Positions 16,552 through 24,420 of a DNA stretch of 64,000 nucleotides are shown here, piece after piece; within the stretch, counting starts at the first letter, position 1, and the number at the start of each line of letters is the position of its first letter. The DNA is from an uncultured Eubacteriales bacterium (GTDB lineage: Bacteria; Bacillota; Clostridia; Christensenellales; Aristaeellaceae), in assembly GCA_900315675.1 (NCBI GenBank), contig OMZY01000002.1, positions 1-64,000 on the forward strand. The letters run 5' to 3'. Under the pieces are notes generated by a model. It searched no databases. It was not told the origin of the DNA and worked only from the letters and a program-made list of their open reading frames with translations. Made by a program: the position numbers and the translations under genes.

Positions 16552-17244
16552 TCAGAAGAAGAAGGTTTTCCGCAGGTGCGCGTGCAGTGGCGGAATCAGC
16601 GTCGCGATGAACAGGAACAGACCCAGCAGGCCGAAGCCGCACACACAGTAGAGGGACCAGACCCACATCGGCGTTCCGAAGGTGATGCTCTGGAAAAACT
16701 CCACCAGCATAAAGCTGCAGCCGATCAGCACCAGGTACAGGCCCAGCAGCCGCAGGCGGCCCCTGCGGATATACCGGAAAATGGTCACGCCCAGCAGTGT
16801 CAGGATGCACGCGATGCCCGTGACCGGAAAGGCGAAGGACAGGAACCAGTTTTCCCCGTTCTTCAGGCAGACATACAGCAGGAAGCCCGCCAGGCAGACA
16901 AAATCAACCGGCAGGAAAATCATCGGCCGAAAGCGGGGAAACAGCAGCGGGAACAGCAGCACAATCCAGGCCAGCGCTCCGCCCATCAGCACATATCCGG
17001 ACCAGGAGGCTTCCCCGGCCGTGTTCAGGCAGACAATCAGGCTGCTCAGGCCAGCGGCGATCATCACCGCCGTCAGCATCCAGACCAGCAGTCCCCTTCC
17101 GCTCTTTTCCTTCTCCGGCAGGCGGTCCGAATACGATGATCTGTCCCCTGCCTCCGTCTCCTGCGCAATCATCACCGGCGTACGGCACAACGGGCATTCC
17201 TTTGCCCCGTCCTGCAGTTTCACTCCGCAATAGACACAATACAT
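16552..17244 (-). CDS. Zinc-ribbon membrane protein (DUF6320-like)
   Basis: This 230-residue protein opens with a four-cysteine zinc ribbon (CVYC at 3-6, CPLC at 17-20), then a charged linker and about six membrane segments from residue 50 onward. It resembles DUF6320 proteins, which are found beside acyltransferase-like genes in Clostridia; here too the preceding gene is such an acyltransferase. Its molecular function is unknown. It might anchor or regulate its partner at the membrane. Confidence 0.72.
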   Translation of the reverse strand: MYCVYCGVKLQDGAKECPLCRTPVMIAQETEAGDRSSYSDRLPEKEKSGRGLLVWMLTAVMIAAGLSSLIVCLNTAGEASWSGYVLMGGALAWIVLLFPLLFPRFRPMIFLPVDFVCLAGFLLYVCLKNGENWFLSFAFPVTGIACILTLLGVTIFRYIRRGRLRLLGLYLVLIGCSFMLVEFFQSITFGTPMWVWSLYCVCGFGLLGLFLFIATLIPPLHAHLRKTFFF

Positions 17245-17290
17245 GTTATTTCTCCTCTGTCACTTAGCTTATCTGTGATTACAGTAACCA

Positions 17291-17370
17291 TCATTCTTCA
17301 TTTTTCATTTTTCATTCTTCATTATTGAAAGCAATTCATGGCGTAAAACGCCTTATGAATTGCTTTCAAT
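17291..17370. repeat. TTTTTCATT tract plus long hairpin
   Basis: Tandem CATT(C/T)TTCATT units (17291-17323) run into a hairpin in which 17324-17339 pairs perfectly with 17355-17370 (16 bp), with a further 4 bp inside. The hairpin overlaps the last six codons of the acyltransferase gene. A 26-base stretch of the tract recurs at 18809-18841, on the other side of the same gene. Confidence 0.7.
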
Positions 17371-18621
17371 CTCTACCGGCACTCCCAATTCCACCAGCCG
17401 GGAGAACACCAGCCGCTCCAGTTCCGATTCCCGGATGCCCCGGATCATGTTGATGTATGTTTTGCCGTTGTAAGTCGCCACGGAGCAGTTGTTTGGATAG
17501 GTGTACTGAACGCCGATGACGAACTCAAACCGTTCCACCAGCGGCTGCATGGCTTCCGGCACCGTCACAACACCCATGTTGGACAGGTTCAGGCAGCCCT
17601 TGTTTTCCCCGCTGAGCATATACACCGTCCGCATACAGATCGTCTTGATCGGCAGCGGAATCAGCCGCAGCAGCAGGTTTCGCTGCTGATCCACGTTCTT
17701 GGCCACCCGTCCTGCCATCCGCTGGGGAATGGTTTCCGCCGCCAGCTGGTGTCCCATGAGGGAGCAGATCTGCTCATGGGTGTATTCACCCAGCCGCGGA
17801 TCAAACCCGATGTTCACCGCCAGGGTAAAATTCCGGAACGTATTCATCCCGAAAGTTTTGCGCAGGTTTACCGGGATGGTGATTTTCACCGGCCGGGCTT
17901 TCTTGCCTGTACGGCCCTCTGCCAGCTGTCTCTGCTCAATAGCCTCCGCCAGCACCGCGGCCAGGAACGCCGTCACGGTCACGCCCTGTTCATGCGCTTT
18001 TTCCTTCAGCTTGTCCGCCGGTACAATCCCTGTGATGATATGCCGGAACCGGTCCGCCTCCGGCGTTCCGCTCAGGCGGTAGGCCGTATCCTCCGCCCGG
18101 CTCAGACCCCGGGATGCGCCGCAGGACTGGAAGCAGTCCCTTGTTTCCTCCGCTTTCGGTTTATCGCTGATGTCAACAATATGTCCTTCCGGCGGGATCT
18201 CCGTACCGTATTTCAGCGTCAGGTAACGGGCCGTCAGGTTTTTGAGCAGGATCAGTCCGCCCGTTCCGTCGGTCACGGAATGGAACACTTCCACGGCGAT
18301 CCGGTTGTTGTAATACAGAAAGCGTACACAGCAGGTTCTCAGTTCCCTGCGTGTCATATGCGTCAGGGGATAAGCGAAATCCTTCTGGGATTTCGGTGCC
18401 TTCAGGATGGTTTCCAGGTAATACCAGAAAAAGCCTCTCCTCAGGCGTACAAAGTATGTCGGAAACCGGGGTTTCAGATCGGCGATTGCCTGGTCCAGCA
18501 CCTCAGGATCCACCGGTTCCTTCAGCGTGGCGGAAACCCGGAAAACATTGTTCCAGTTTTTCCGGATAATCGCCGGAAATATCAAAGCGGCATTGTCCAG
18601 CCGGTACCATTGTTTCTTCAT
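17353..18621 (-). CDS. Condensation-fold acyltransferase (alcohol acetyltransferase-like)
   Basis: This 422-residue protein has the chloramphenicol-acetyltransferase/condensation fold. The catalytic HxxxDG motif is present as HSVTDGTGG (about 113-121), and a later NLSNMG segment matches the second structural motif of the group. Clostridial relatives are annotated as alcohol acetyltransferases, but the acyl donor and acceptor are unknown. It has its own promoter (18676-18704) and is followed by the DUF6320 gene, so the pair may work together. Confidence 0.72.
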   Translation of the reverse strand: MKKQWYRLDNAALIFPAIIRKNWNNVFRVSATLKEPVDPEVLDQAIADLKPRFPTYFVRLRRGFFWYYLETILKAPKSQKDFAYPLTHMTRRELRTCCVRFLYYNNRIAVEVFHSVTDGTGGLILLKNLTARYLTLKYGTEIPPEGHIVDISDKPKAEETRDCFQSCGASRGLSRAEDTAYRLSGTPEADRFRHIITGIVPADKLKEKAHEQGVTVTAFLAAVLAEAIEQRQLAEGRTGKKARPVKITIPVNLRKTFGMNTFRNFTLAVNIGFDPRLGEYTHEQICSLMGHQLAAETIPQRMAGRVAKNVDQQRNLLLRLIPLPIKTICMRTVYMLSGENKGCLNLSNMGVVTVPEAMQPLVERFEFVIGVQYTYPNNCSVATYNGKTYINMIRGIRESELERLVFSRLVELGVPVEIESNS

Positions 18622-18675
18622 CTTTTCAGTCTTCCTCCGGCCACACAGACTGTATCAGCCAGTATGTACCAGACG

Positions 18676-18704
18676 ATCATAGCACTCCGTCTTTTTCCAG
18701 TCAA
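18676..18704 (-). promoter_or_regulatory. Promoter of the acyltransferase-DUF6320 pair
   Basis: Reverse strand: TTGACT (18704-18699), 17-bp spacer, TATGAT (18681-18676). The leader would be about 48 bases. Confidence 0.75.
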
Positions 18705-18808
18705 ACCAACCAAAAGAAACACGATATAATTATTTACTGATGGCTGGATCAACAGTTCCAGGCTCAGCTTTTTCTTTCATCCGTATAGCAACAGTAAAAA
18801 ACACTATA

Positions 18809-18841
18809 TCATTTTTCATTTTTCATTCTTCATTTTTCATT
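18809..18841. repeat. TTTTTCATT tandem tract
   Basis: Repeated CATTTTT and CATTCTT units lie two bases past the amylosucrase stop codon. A 26-base core is identical to the tract at 17291-17323, so the acyltransferase gene is flanked by direct repeats about 1.5 kb apart. Confidence 0.65.
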
Positions 18842-18843
18842 GG

Positions 18844-20694
18844 TTAAAACCGTTTATAAAGCCACCTGTGTTTCCCCGCCGGAATCTTGACCGTTCCCGC
18901 CTTGCAGCGGCGTCCGGTCTCCAGGTCGGTATACATGGTCTCGTCATGGATCCAGGCAGTCTGGGGTTCCTGAGAGAAATTGAACACAGCCAGCAACTTT
19001 TCTCCCAGGTAATACCGGCCGATGCCCAGGACCTGGTCGTTGCCGGTGGGCTGAATCCACACATCCGCCCCGTCGTCAAAAACGCCGTACTGCTGCCGAA
19101 GCTGCTCCTGGCGTTTGATTTCCGCAAAGATCCTGCCTTCCGTGGTATCCGGATCCTTCCGCTTTTCCGCCTTCTGCCAGTCCATGTCTCCCCGGTGAAG
19201 ATAGCGGCTGTCCTCCGCCTTCAGGGGATCGTCGTGATAGGAGTAATCATTCTCCTGGGCAATCTCATCCCCGCTGTAGAGCACCGGCACCCCGCTGAGG
19301 GTGAACATGAGGGCGTGCAGCATGCTGTCCAGGTGGATTGCTTCCTCCAGGGCCTTTCCATTCTTCCATTCCCGGGCAGTCTCGATGCCGCACAGGGACG
19401 CGGTGGTACCGCACAGCCGGGCGTCTCCCAGTCTCGGATCATCGTTGTACAGTTCTCCCCGGGACCGGCTGCCCGGATATTTCCCGGTAAACCAGTCGTT
19501 CAGATACCGCTTGTGGGGCACCTGTTCCCAGGCAAAGTTCCATCTCAGGTAATCAAAGTCCAGTCCCCAGCCGATGTCGTCATGACAGCGCAGGTAGTTC
19601 AGGAATGTATACTGCTTCGGCAGCGCGAACACCTGTCCCAGCTGATGCTCCAGCAGTTTTACATTACGGGTGGCCACAGTGTGCCACAGGGTCGCCATGG
19701 TGGTTACGTTGTACAGCAGGTGGCATTCCGGCTTCTGCACCGTACCGAAATAAGGCACCACCCGGCTGGGCTCCATCACCACCTCACCCAGCAGCAGCGT
19801 TCCCGGGCAGACAATCTCGCAGACCATCCGCATCATCCGCACCAGGGTATGCACCTGTGGCAGATTCCGGCAGGTGGTTCCCGGCGCTTTCCAGATATAG
19901 GGCACCGCGTCCAGCCGGATGATATCCACGCCGTAGTTGCACAGGTACAGCATGTTTTCCGTCATATCGTTGAAAACCGCCGGATTGGCGTAGTTCAGGT
20001 CCCACTGATAGGGATAGAACGTAGTCATCACGATCTTCTTTGCTTCCTCGCACCAGGTGAAATTTCCCGGCGCCGTGGTTGGAAACACCTGCGGCACAGT
20101 CTGCTCATACCAGTTGGGAATGTCCCAGGTGTCATAGAAGAAATACCGGTTCTGGTAGTCCGTTTCTCCTGCCCTGGCCCGCCGTGCCCATTCATGGTCC
20201 TCGCTGGTATGGTTCATCACAAAATCCAGGCACAGGGAAATTCCTCTCTGATGGCAGTCTTCCGCCAGGTCTGCCAGATCCGCCATTGTTCCCAGCTCCG
20301 GCTGCACTTTCCGGAAATCACTCACTGCGTATCCGCCGTCGCTCCGGCCTTCCGGGCTTTCCATCAGCGGCATCAGGTGCAGGTAGTTCACTCCGCAGTC
20401 CTGTACATAGTCCAGCTTGTCCCGGACGCCCCGCAGTGTCCCGGCGAAGGCCTTCACATACATCAGCATGCCCACCATGCTGTGTCCTCTGTACCAGGCC
20501 GTGTCAGCTTCCCGTTCACGGTCCAGCTTCCGGAGGCTTTCCGGCCGGCTTTCCCACATCCGGTACAGCATCCCGGTAAAGTATTCCCAGGCCTTCTGAT
20601 CACCGTGGTACAGTTCCATATACAGCCACTTCAGTTCGTCCGCATGCCGGGCAAACCGTACGGCAAATTCTTCCTTCCAGTTCTGACTGCTCAT
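18844..20694 (-). CDS. Amylosucrase-like GH13 enzyme
   Basis: This 616-residue protein is a GH13 alpha-amylase-family enzyme of the amylosucrase subfamily, with the helical N-terminal domain (about 1-70) typical of it. The barrel shows DFVMNHTSEDHEW, the nucleophile D262 in IIRLDAVPY, the acid/base E304 in LLGEVVM, and the third acid in RCHDDIGWG. Amylosucrases split sucrose and build alpha-1,4-glucan; related enzymes hydrolyse or phosphorolyse it. There is no signal peptide. The ATG at 20694 follows GAGAGGG; a TTG further upstream would fall in it. Confidence 0.87.
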   Translation of the reverse strand: MSSQNWKEEFAVRFARHADELKWLYMELYHGDQKAWEYFTGMLYRMWESRPESLRKLDREREADTAWYRGHSMVGMLMYVKAFAGTLRGVRDKLDYVQDCGVNYLHLMPLMESPEGRSDGGYAVSDFRKVQPELGTMADLADLAEDCHQRGISLCLDFVMNHTSEDHEWARRARAGETDYQNRYFFYDTWDIPNWYEQTVPQVFPTTAPGNFTWCEEAKKIVMTTFYPYQWDLNYANPAVFNDMTENMLYLCNYGVDIIRLDAVPYIWKAPGTTCRNLPQVHTLVRMMRMVCEIVCPGTLLLGEVVMEPSRVVPYFGTVQKPECHLLYNVTTMATLWHTVATRNVKLLEHQLGQVFALPKQYTFLNYLRCHDDIGWGLDFDYLRWNFAWEQVPHKRYLNDWFTGKYPGSRSRGELYNDDPRLGDARLCGTTASLCGIETAREWKNGKALEEAIHLDSMLHALMFTLSGVPVLYSGDEIAQENDYSYHDDPLKAEDSRYLHRGDMDWQKAEKRKDPDTTEGRIFAEIKRQEQLRQQYGVFDDGADVWIQPTGNDQVLGIGRYYLGEKLLAVFNFSQEPQTAWIHDETMYTDLETGRRCKAGTVKIPAGKHRWLYKRF

Positions 20695-20762
20695 CTGACG
20701 CCCTCTCAATTTCCGCTTGATGTATGTCTTCAGGATCCTTTTATCCTTTTTCTTCTGCCTTA

Positions 20763-20791
20763 TTTATAGCATACTTCCCGGCTGCGGACAA
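20763..20791 (-). promoter_or_regulatory. Promoter of the amylosucrase-like gene
   Basis: Reverse strand: TTGTCC (20791-20786), 17-bp spacer, TATAAA (20768-20763). Confidence 0.65.
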
Positions 20792-20846
20792 GGCATACGG
20801 AATTGGATGATCGTGCCGTTGAAAACAGAAAACTGTTAATCAGCAG

Positions 20847-20882
20847 AAAAGCTCTGCGGAATTCACGTTCCGCAGAGCTTTT
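20847..20882. terminator. Strong bidirectional terminator
   Basis: AAAAGCTCTGCGGAA pairs over 15 bp with TTCCGCAGAGCTTTT around a six-base loop. It ends the GNAT-deaminase transcript on the reverse strand. Confidence 0.85.
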
Positions 20883-20928
20883 CTGTGCTGGAAAAACCGG
20901 GTTTTGCCGTCAATGTTCCTCCAGGGCT

Positions 20929-22314
20929 TCATTGTGCGCACTTTGCCAAGCCGGTCCTTCTGATCCCATCCAGCTGTTCTGCGCTCAGGGTTCCGGCGCG
21001 ATACAGCTGAAGGTATTCATTTTCAATGGAGCTGTCAAAGATCAGCAGGTCGTCCGTGTTGATCGTTACCTGGATGCCATTTTCAACCAGGATCCGGATC
21101 GGATGATCCCTGTAATCCTTCACATATCCCAGCATCACATTACTGCTTGGGCATACATTCAGCCGGATGCGGTTATCCGCCAGGAACCTCATCGTTTCCT
21201 TTGACGCACAGGCACTGATCCCGTGATGGACTTCCGAAAGGCCCAGCACTTCCACCGCCCGCCTGATGTCGTCCGCCGTACCCGTCTCCCCGGCGTGCAT
21301 CTTTTTCACAAGGCCGTACCGCTCCGCTTTCCTGTAAAGCGGCAGGAAAACTTCCACCGGCTGATAGTTTTCAAACCCGCAGATATCAATGGACCTGAAC
21401 CAGCCGGGCTGAAGATATTCGTCAATTCTTTCCGCTTCGAAGGCAGCGTCACAGTTTGACGGAAAGGTCAGTTCAGGCTCAAAAACCGTATCGGGACAAT
21501 AGGCCCGGTGAAATCCTTCAATCAGTTCCCGAAGCGCTTCCGTCCCGCCCGCCTGGTCGATCTCCGCGGCACCGAAGTTCATGGATAATCTTGCGATATG
21601 GTTTCTCTTCGCTTCCGCAAACGCGCCTTCCCAGCGAAGGAGGGCGCCTTCCTGTCCGTCACAGAAGGGCTTTATGGAGGAGCGGAACCAGTCCTGCATT
21701 CCGGTAAGTCCGTCAAGCGGCACAGGGGGATCCGGCAGGCTTCTTTTCAGCCTTTCCGCCAGCCATTCCCGACGGCACCCTTTTGTCGAGTGATTATGCA
21801 GATCACTCTTGGGAACATCCAGCAGTTTTGCGGTGTTTCCTTCCCGGAGCGCTTCGCAGAACACATTCACAATATCCTTTTTCAGCAGGAGCCTGTTTCC
21901 GTCGTCCCTGAACACAGAATACCCGGATCGCTCATAAAAGCGCATAGCTGATGTATTTGATTTTTCCACATGCAGGAGAACCGCCCTGCTTTCGATCTGC
22001 TCTGCGTATTCTTCCGCCGTACGGATCAGCGACGAACCGATTCCCTTGTTCCGGTAAGCCGCTGCAACCGAAAAGTCATCCAGGTAAATATGATCCACCG
22101 GATCATGATGGACTTCCACAGACAGGAAAGCGATCACCTGACCGTCTTCCGCAACAAAGATCCGGTCCTGGTTTTCACTCCAGTATCTGTCCAGGTCTCC
22201 GTCCCCGTAGCCTTTCACGTCATCCGTTTGGTATATCGTCCGCAGCATTTCCAGAAACAGTCCGCGTATCTTTTCTTCATCCGCCGGCACTGCCGTTCTG
22301 ATCTTATATTTCAT
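20929..22314 (-). CDS. GNAT acetyltransferase-adenosine deaminase fusion
   Basis: This 461-residue protein has two domains. Residues 1-150 form a GNAT acetyltransferase with the acetyl-CoA loop AAYRNKGIGSSL (85-96) and the NTSAMRFYERSGY helix (about 120-132). Residues 165-461 form an adenosine deaminase: metal histidines H173 and H175 in DLHNHST, HAGE (340-343), HHG (363-365) and NTDD (419-422) are all in place. It should deaminate adenosine or a related base and acetylate an unknown amine. The start at 22314 (GAGGAC upstream) overlaps the end of the DUF3021 gene by 11 bases, so the protein belongs to the LytTR operon. Confidence 0.83.
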   Translation of the reverse strand: MKYKIRTAVPADEEKIRGLFLEMLRTIYQTDDVKGYGDGDLDRYWSENQDRIFVAEDGQVIAFLSVEVHHDPVDHIYLDDFSVAAAYRNKGIGSSLIRTAEEYAEQIESRAVLLHVEKSNTSAMRFYERSGYSVFRDDGNRLLLKKDIVNVFCEALREGNTAKLLDVPKSDLHNHSTKGCRREWLAERLKRSLPDPPVPLDGLTGMQDWFRSSIKPFCDGQEGALLRWEGAFAEAKRNHIARLSMNFGAAEIDQAGGTEALRELIEGFHRAYCPDTVFEPELTFPSNCDAAFEAERIDEYLQPGWFRSIDICGFENYQPVEVFLPLYRKAERYGLVKKMHAGETGTADDIRRAVEVLGLSEVHHGISACASKETMRFLADNRIRLNVCPSSNVMLGYVKDYRDHPIRILVENGIQVTINTDDLLIFDSSIENEYLQLYRAGTLSAEQLDGIRRTGLAKCAQ

Positions 22315-22777
22315 CTTTGTCCTCACTCTGTGCAATCTGTTTTTCCTGATACCGGGCCAGGTCCGCGTTGAGTTTCTCCGCTTCTTTCCTGTCGATCAGA
22401 TACAGAATGAGATGGGACAGGACAAAAACTGCCAGAATGCCCAATGCGAGCCCGGGAAGGACCCAGCTTTTTTCCGTAGGAATGGTGTCCGCCTTCAGGG
22501 CAATCAGGATGATCGCCCCTTCAATCAGCAGAAGGCTGATAGCTTTCCGGATAATCAGACTCCGGATGCTGAGCTCCCTGTCTGACCGGGTGATCACGGT
22601 TGCCGCGGTACCGATCAGCGCATAGAGCAGCGGGGAAAGAAAGGCTTCATAACTTAAAACGCGGTCCCGGTCAAGCAGGCGCCCCAGAATCATGATCACA
22701 ACGGTGATCAGCGTAACCAGCAGCGTATACAGGCGAAGCGCCCGGATAAGCTGCTCTTTCCATTTCTGTCCGGGCAT
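22304..22777 (-). CDS. DUF3021 membrane protein
   Basis: This 157-residue protein has four predicted membrane segments (about 14-32, 46-62, 77-93 and 105-127) and a charged C-terminal helix. DUF3021 proteins are regularly encoded beside LytTR regulators and are thought to control them at the membrane. Here the start codon overlaps the LytTR stop (TGATG) and the 3' end overlaps the fusion gene, giving a tightly coupled three-gene unit. Confidence 0.83.
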   Translation of the reverse strand: MPGQKWKEQLIRALRLYTLLVTLITVVIMILGRLLDRDRVLSYEAFLSPLLYALIGTAATVITRSDRELSIRSLIIRKAISLLLIEGAIILIALKADTIPTEKSWVLPGLALGILAVFVLSHLILYLIDRKEAEKLNADLARYQEKQIAQSEDKDEI

Positions 22778-23223
22778 CAGGATTCACCGCCTTTCAGGAT
22801 ATTCTTCAGCGACGGAACATACTTCCGGGAAATGATAATTTCCTCACCGTTTTTCAGGACGGCCAGGAACCGCCCGTTCAGCGCCGGCCGAACAGAAGTG
22901 ATTTTCATCAGGTTCACAATCATGCTTTTGGAAACGCGAAGGAAGCTTTGATTGCGCAGCATCTCTTCCAGTTCGTACAGTTTCATCCGGATCTCATAAC
23001 TGTCGGCAGCGGTATACAGAAAGAGCCGGTCCTCCACCGACTCGGCGTAGAAAAGATCCACCACCGGCACCTCAAAACGCTGGCCGTCCCGGACAGCGCT
23101 GAGCTGTCCCTGACGGGATTTGACAAAGGAGATGATTTCCTGTATCTCATCCGTAATCCAGTGATACCGGATCTCCACCATTTCCGGCTCGCTTTCCGGA
23201 ATCTTCCTGGTTTCCAGTTTCAT
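22777..23223 (-). CDS. LytTR DNA-binding regulator
   Basis: This 148-residue protein carries a LytTR DNA-binding domain (about 45-145), with VVDLFYAESVEDRLFLYT, ELEEMLRNQSFLRVSKSMIVN and a KNGEEIIISRKYVPSLK ending. There is no receiver domain, so it is a one-component LytTR protein of the type paired with DUF3021. It probably regulates its own operon, whose promoter lies 46 bp upstream. Confidence 0.88.
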   Translation of the reverse strand: MKLETRKIPESEPEMVEIRYHWITDEIQEIISFVKSRQGQLSAVRDGQRFEVPVVDLFYAESVEDRLFLYTAADSYEIRMKLYELEEMLRNQSFLRVSKSMIVNLMKITSVRPALNGRFLAVLKNGEEIIISRKYVPSLKNILKGGES

Positions 23224-23268
23224 TCCACCTGCTCCTTTATACCGGTTGCTTTCTGTCCGAATGCAGTC

Positions 23269-23297
23269 AGTATATCAGAGCGGGTTGTGAACCGCAA
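23269..23297 (-). promoter_or_regulatory. Promoter of the LytTR-DUF3021-deaminase operon
   Basis: Reverse strand: TTGCGG (23297-23292), 17-bp spacer, TATACT (23274-23269). The transcript would begin about 40 bases before the LytTR start codon. Confidence 0.6.
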
Positions 23298-23305
23298 TGA
23301 ACTTA

Positions 23306-24040
23306 TTATCCTTCCAGGTGTTTCCAGTTCCAGACAGAATAACCTCCCAGCACAACAGCGCTGACAGCAATCATGATCACTGTGGTAAGAACCGGACCGC
23401 CAAGGGCTCTGTAAAGCGCTTCGTCGTTTGAAACAACAGAAAGCGCATTGAACACACTGTGAAAAACAATACAGGGCACCAGGCTCTTTCCCTTGTGGAA
23501 AAGGACAACCAGCGCAAAACCGGCAAACACGGCGAAAATGATCTGGCCGATGGTATCCAGGAGGTTCTGGCCGGTAAGCAGGTTCACGATATGGCCGATG
23601 CCGAAGGTGACCGATGAAATGATGACCGCCCGGGTCAGGTTTTCCTTTGCAATCGCCCTGAACAGGAATCCGCGGAAAATGATTTCTTCCAGGAATCCGA
23701 CGCACAGCATACTGATCACAAACAGGATGCTTTCCGCTGCCGAAAAGCGAAGTGCCGGGCTGAAAACAATCTTATACACACACACCAGCATCAGCGGGAT
23801 GAAAAGCCATGCCCGCAGGAGCCGGTATCGCGGCAGGAACAGGCCGTACTTTTCAGCCAGGCCGTTCCGCATGACCCACAGGAACAGGCAGGCCGTCAGC
23901 ACAATATGAAACGCAGCGGGAACCAGCTTATACACTCCGATTGTTTCGCTCAGCATTTCCGCCAGGCTTGTGCCGGCAACATAAATTGCAATCCATCCCA
24001 GGGCGAAAGTCAGTTCATTCTTCTCATACAGTTTTCTCAT
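23306..24040 (-). CDS. CPBP-family intramembrane metalloprotease
   Basis: This 244-residue membrane protein has about seven hydrophobic segments and the CPBP (CAAX protease/bacteriocin-processing) motifs: EEIIFRG with the paired glutamates, FGIGH with a histidine, and FHSVFNA. Bacterial members act in peptide processing or self-immunity. The ATG at 24040 follows GGAGGAAA; the longer frame to 24193 lacks a site. It lies 82 bp upstream of the LytTR gene and could be read through into it. Confidence 0.85.
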   Translation of the reverse strand: MRKLYEKNELTFALGWIAIYVAGTSLAEMLSETIGVYKLVPAAFHIVLTACLFLWVMRNGLAEKYGLFLPRYRLLRAWLFIPLMLVCVYKIVFSPALRFSAAESILFVISMLCVGFLEEIIFRGFLFRAIAKENLTRAVIISSVTFGIGHIVNLLTGQNLLDTIGQIIFAVFAGFALVVLFHKGKSLVPCIVFHSVFNALSVVSNDEALYRALGGPVLTTVIMIAVSAVVLGGYSVWNWKHLEG

Positions 24041-24214
24041 GGTATTTCCTCCATCCGTTTGTTCGGGCAAAGGATAATACCGCAATGCAGCGAGACACAA
24101 CAAACCGGCAGGTGAGATGCATTTTCCGCGGGCAAGATGCACCCGGGCTTCCCTTCCGGCGGGGTGCGGATCCCCGTTTTTTCTGATCCTCATACAACCG
24201 GTATAAGCACTCTG
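24041..24214. other. Intergenic region without a recognised gene
   Basis: Two similar GCAAGATGCA / GTGAGATGCA segments near 24111 and 24130 are the only structure I noticed. It should hold the reverse-strand promoter for the CPBP gene, but no clear one was found. Confidence 0.35.
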
Positions 24215-24273
24215 TCATTATGCATTATGCATTTTTCTTTCAGTTGCTTTATCTGTAAAGCAACTGAAAGAAA
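24215..24273. repeat. ATTATGCATT tract plus 17-bp hairpin
   Basis: The tract ATTATGCATTATGCATT (24217-24233) is followed by a hairpin in which 24234-24250 pairs perfectly with 24257-24273 around a six-base loop. The layout matches that at 17291-17370 and 57529-57581. Confidence 0.7.
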
Positions 24274-24296
24274 TTGTATGCACAACCGTCTTTTCA

Positions 24297-24305
24297 TGAT
24301 ATAAT
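24297..24305 (+). promoter_or_regulatory. Extended -10 promoter of the three-module synthase
   Basis: TGATATAAT (24297-24305) is an extended -10 element. No good -35 is present at the usual distance, which is common with extended -10 promoters. The leader would be about 110 bases. Confidence 0.55.
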
Positions 24306-24420
24306 AGGATGATGCGGTTTTGGGCATCGGGAAGATCTTATATTTTATACGTTATCATTTTTCCTTCCCCCCGTACCGCGTCAATATATCGCTCTTGAAC
24401 CGGAATGGAAGGAGGCTTTC

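Noticed and set aside
17291-17370. Tandem tract as a CRISPR array
   Set aside because: The units are short, contiguous and AT-rich, with no spacers and no cas genes.
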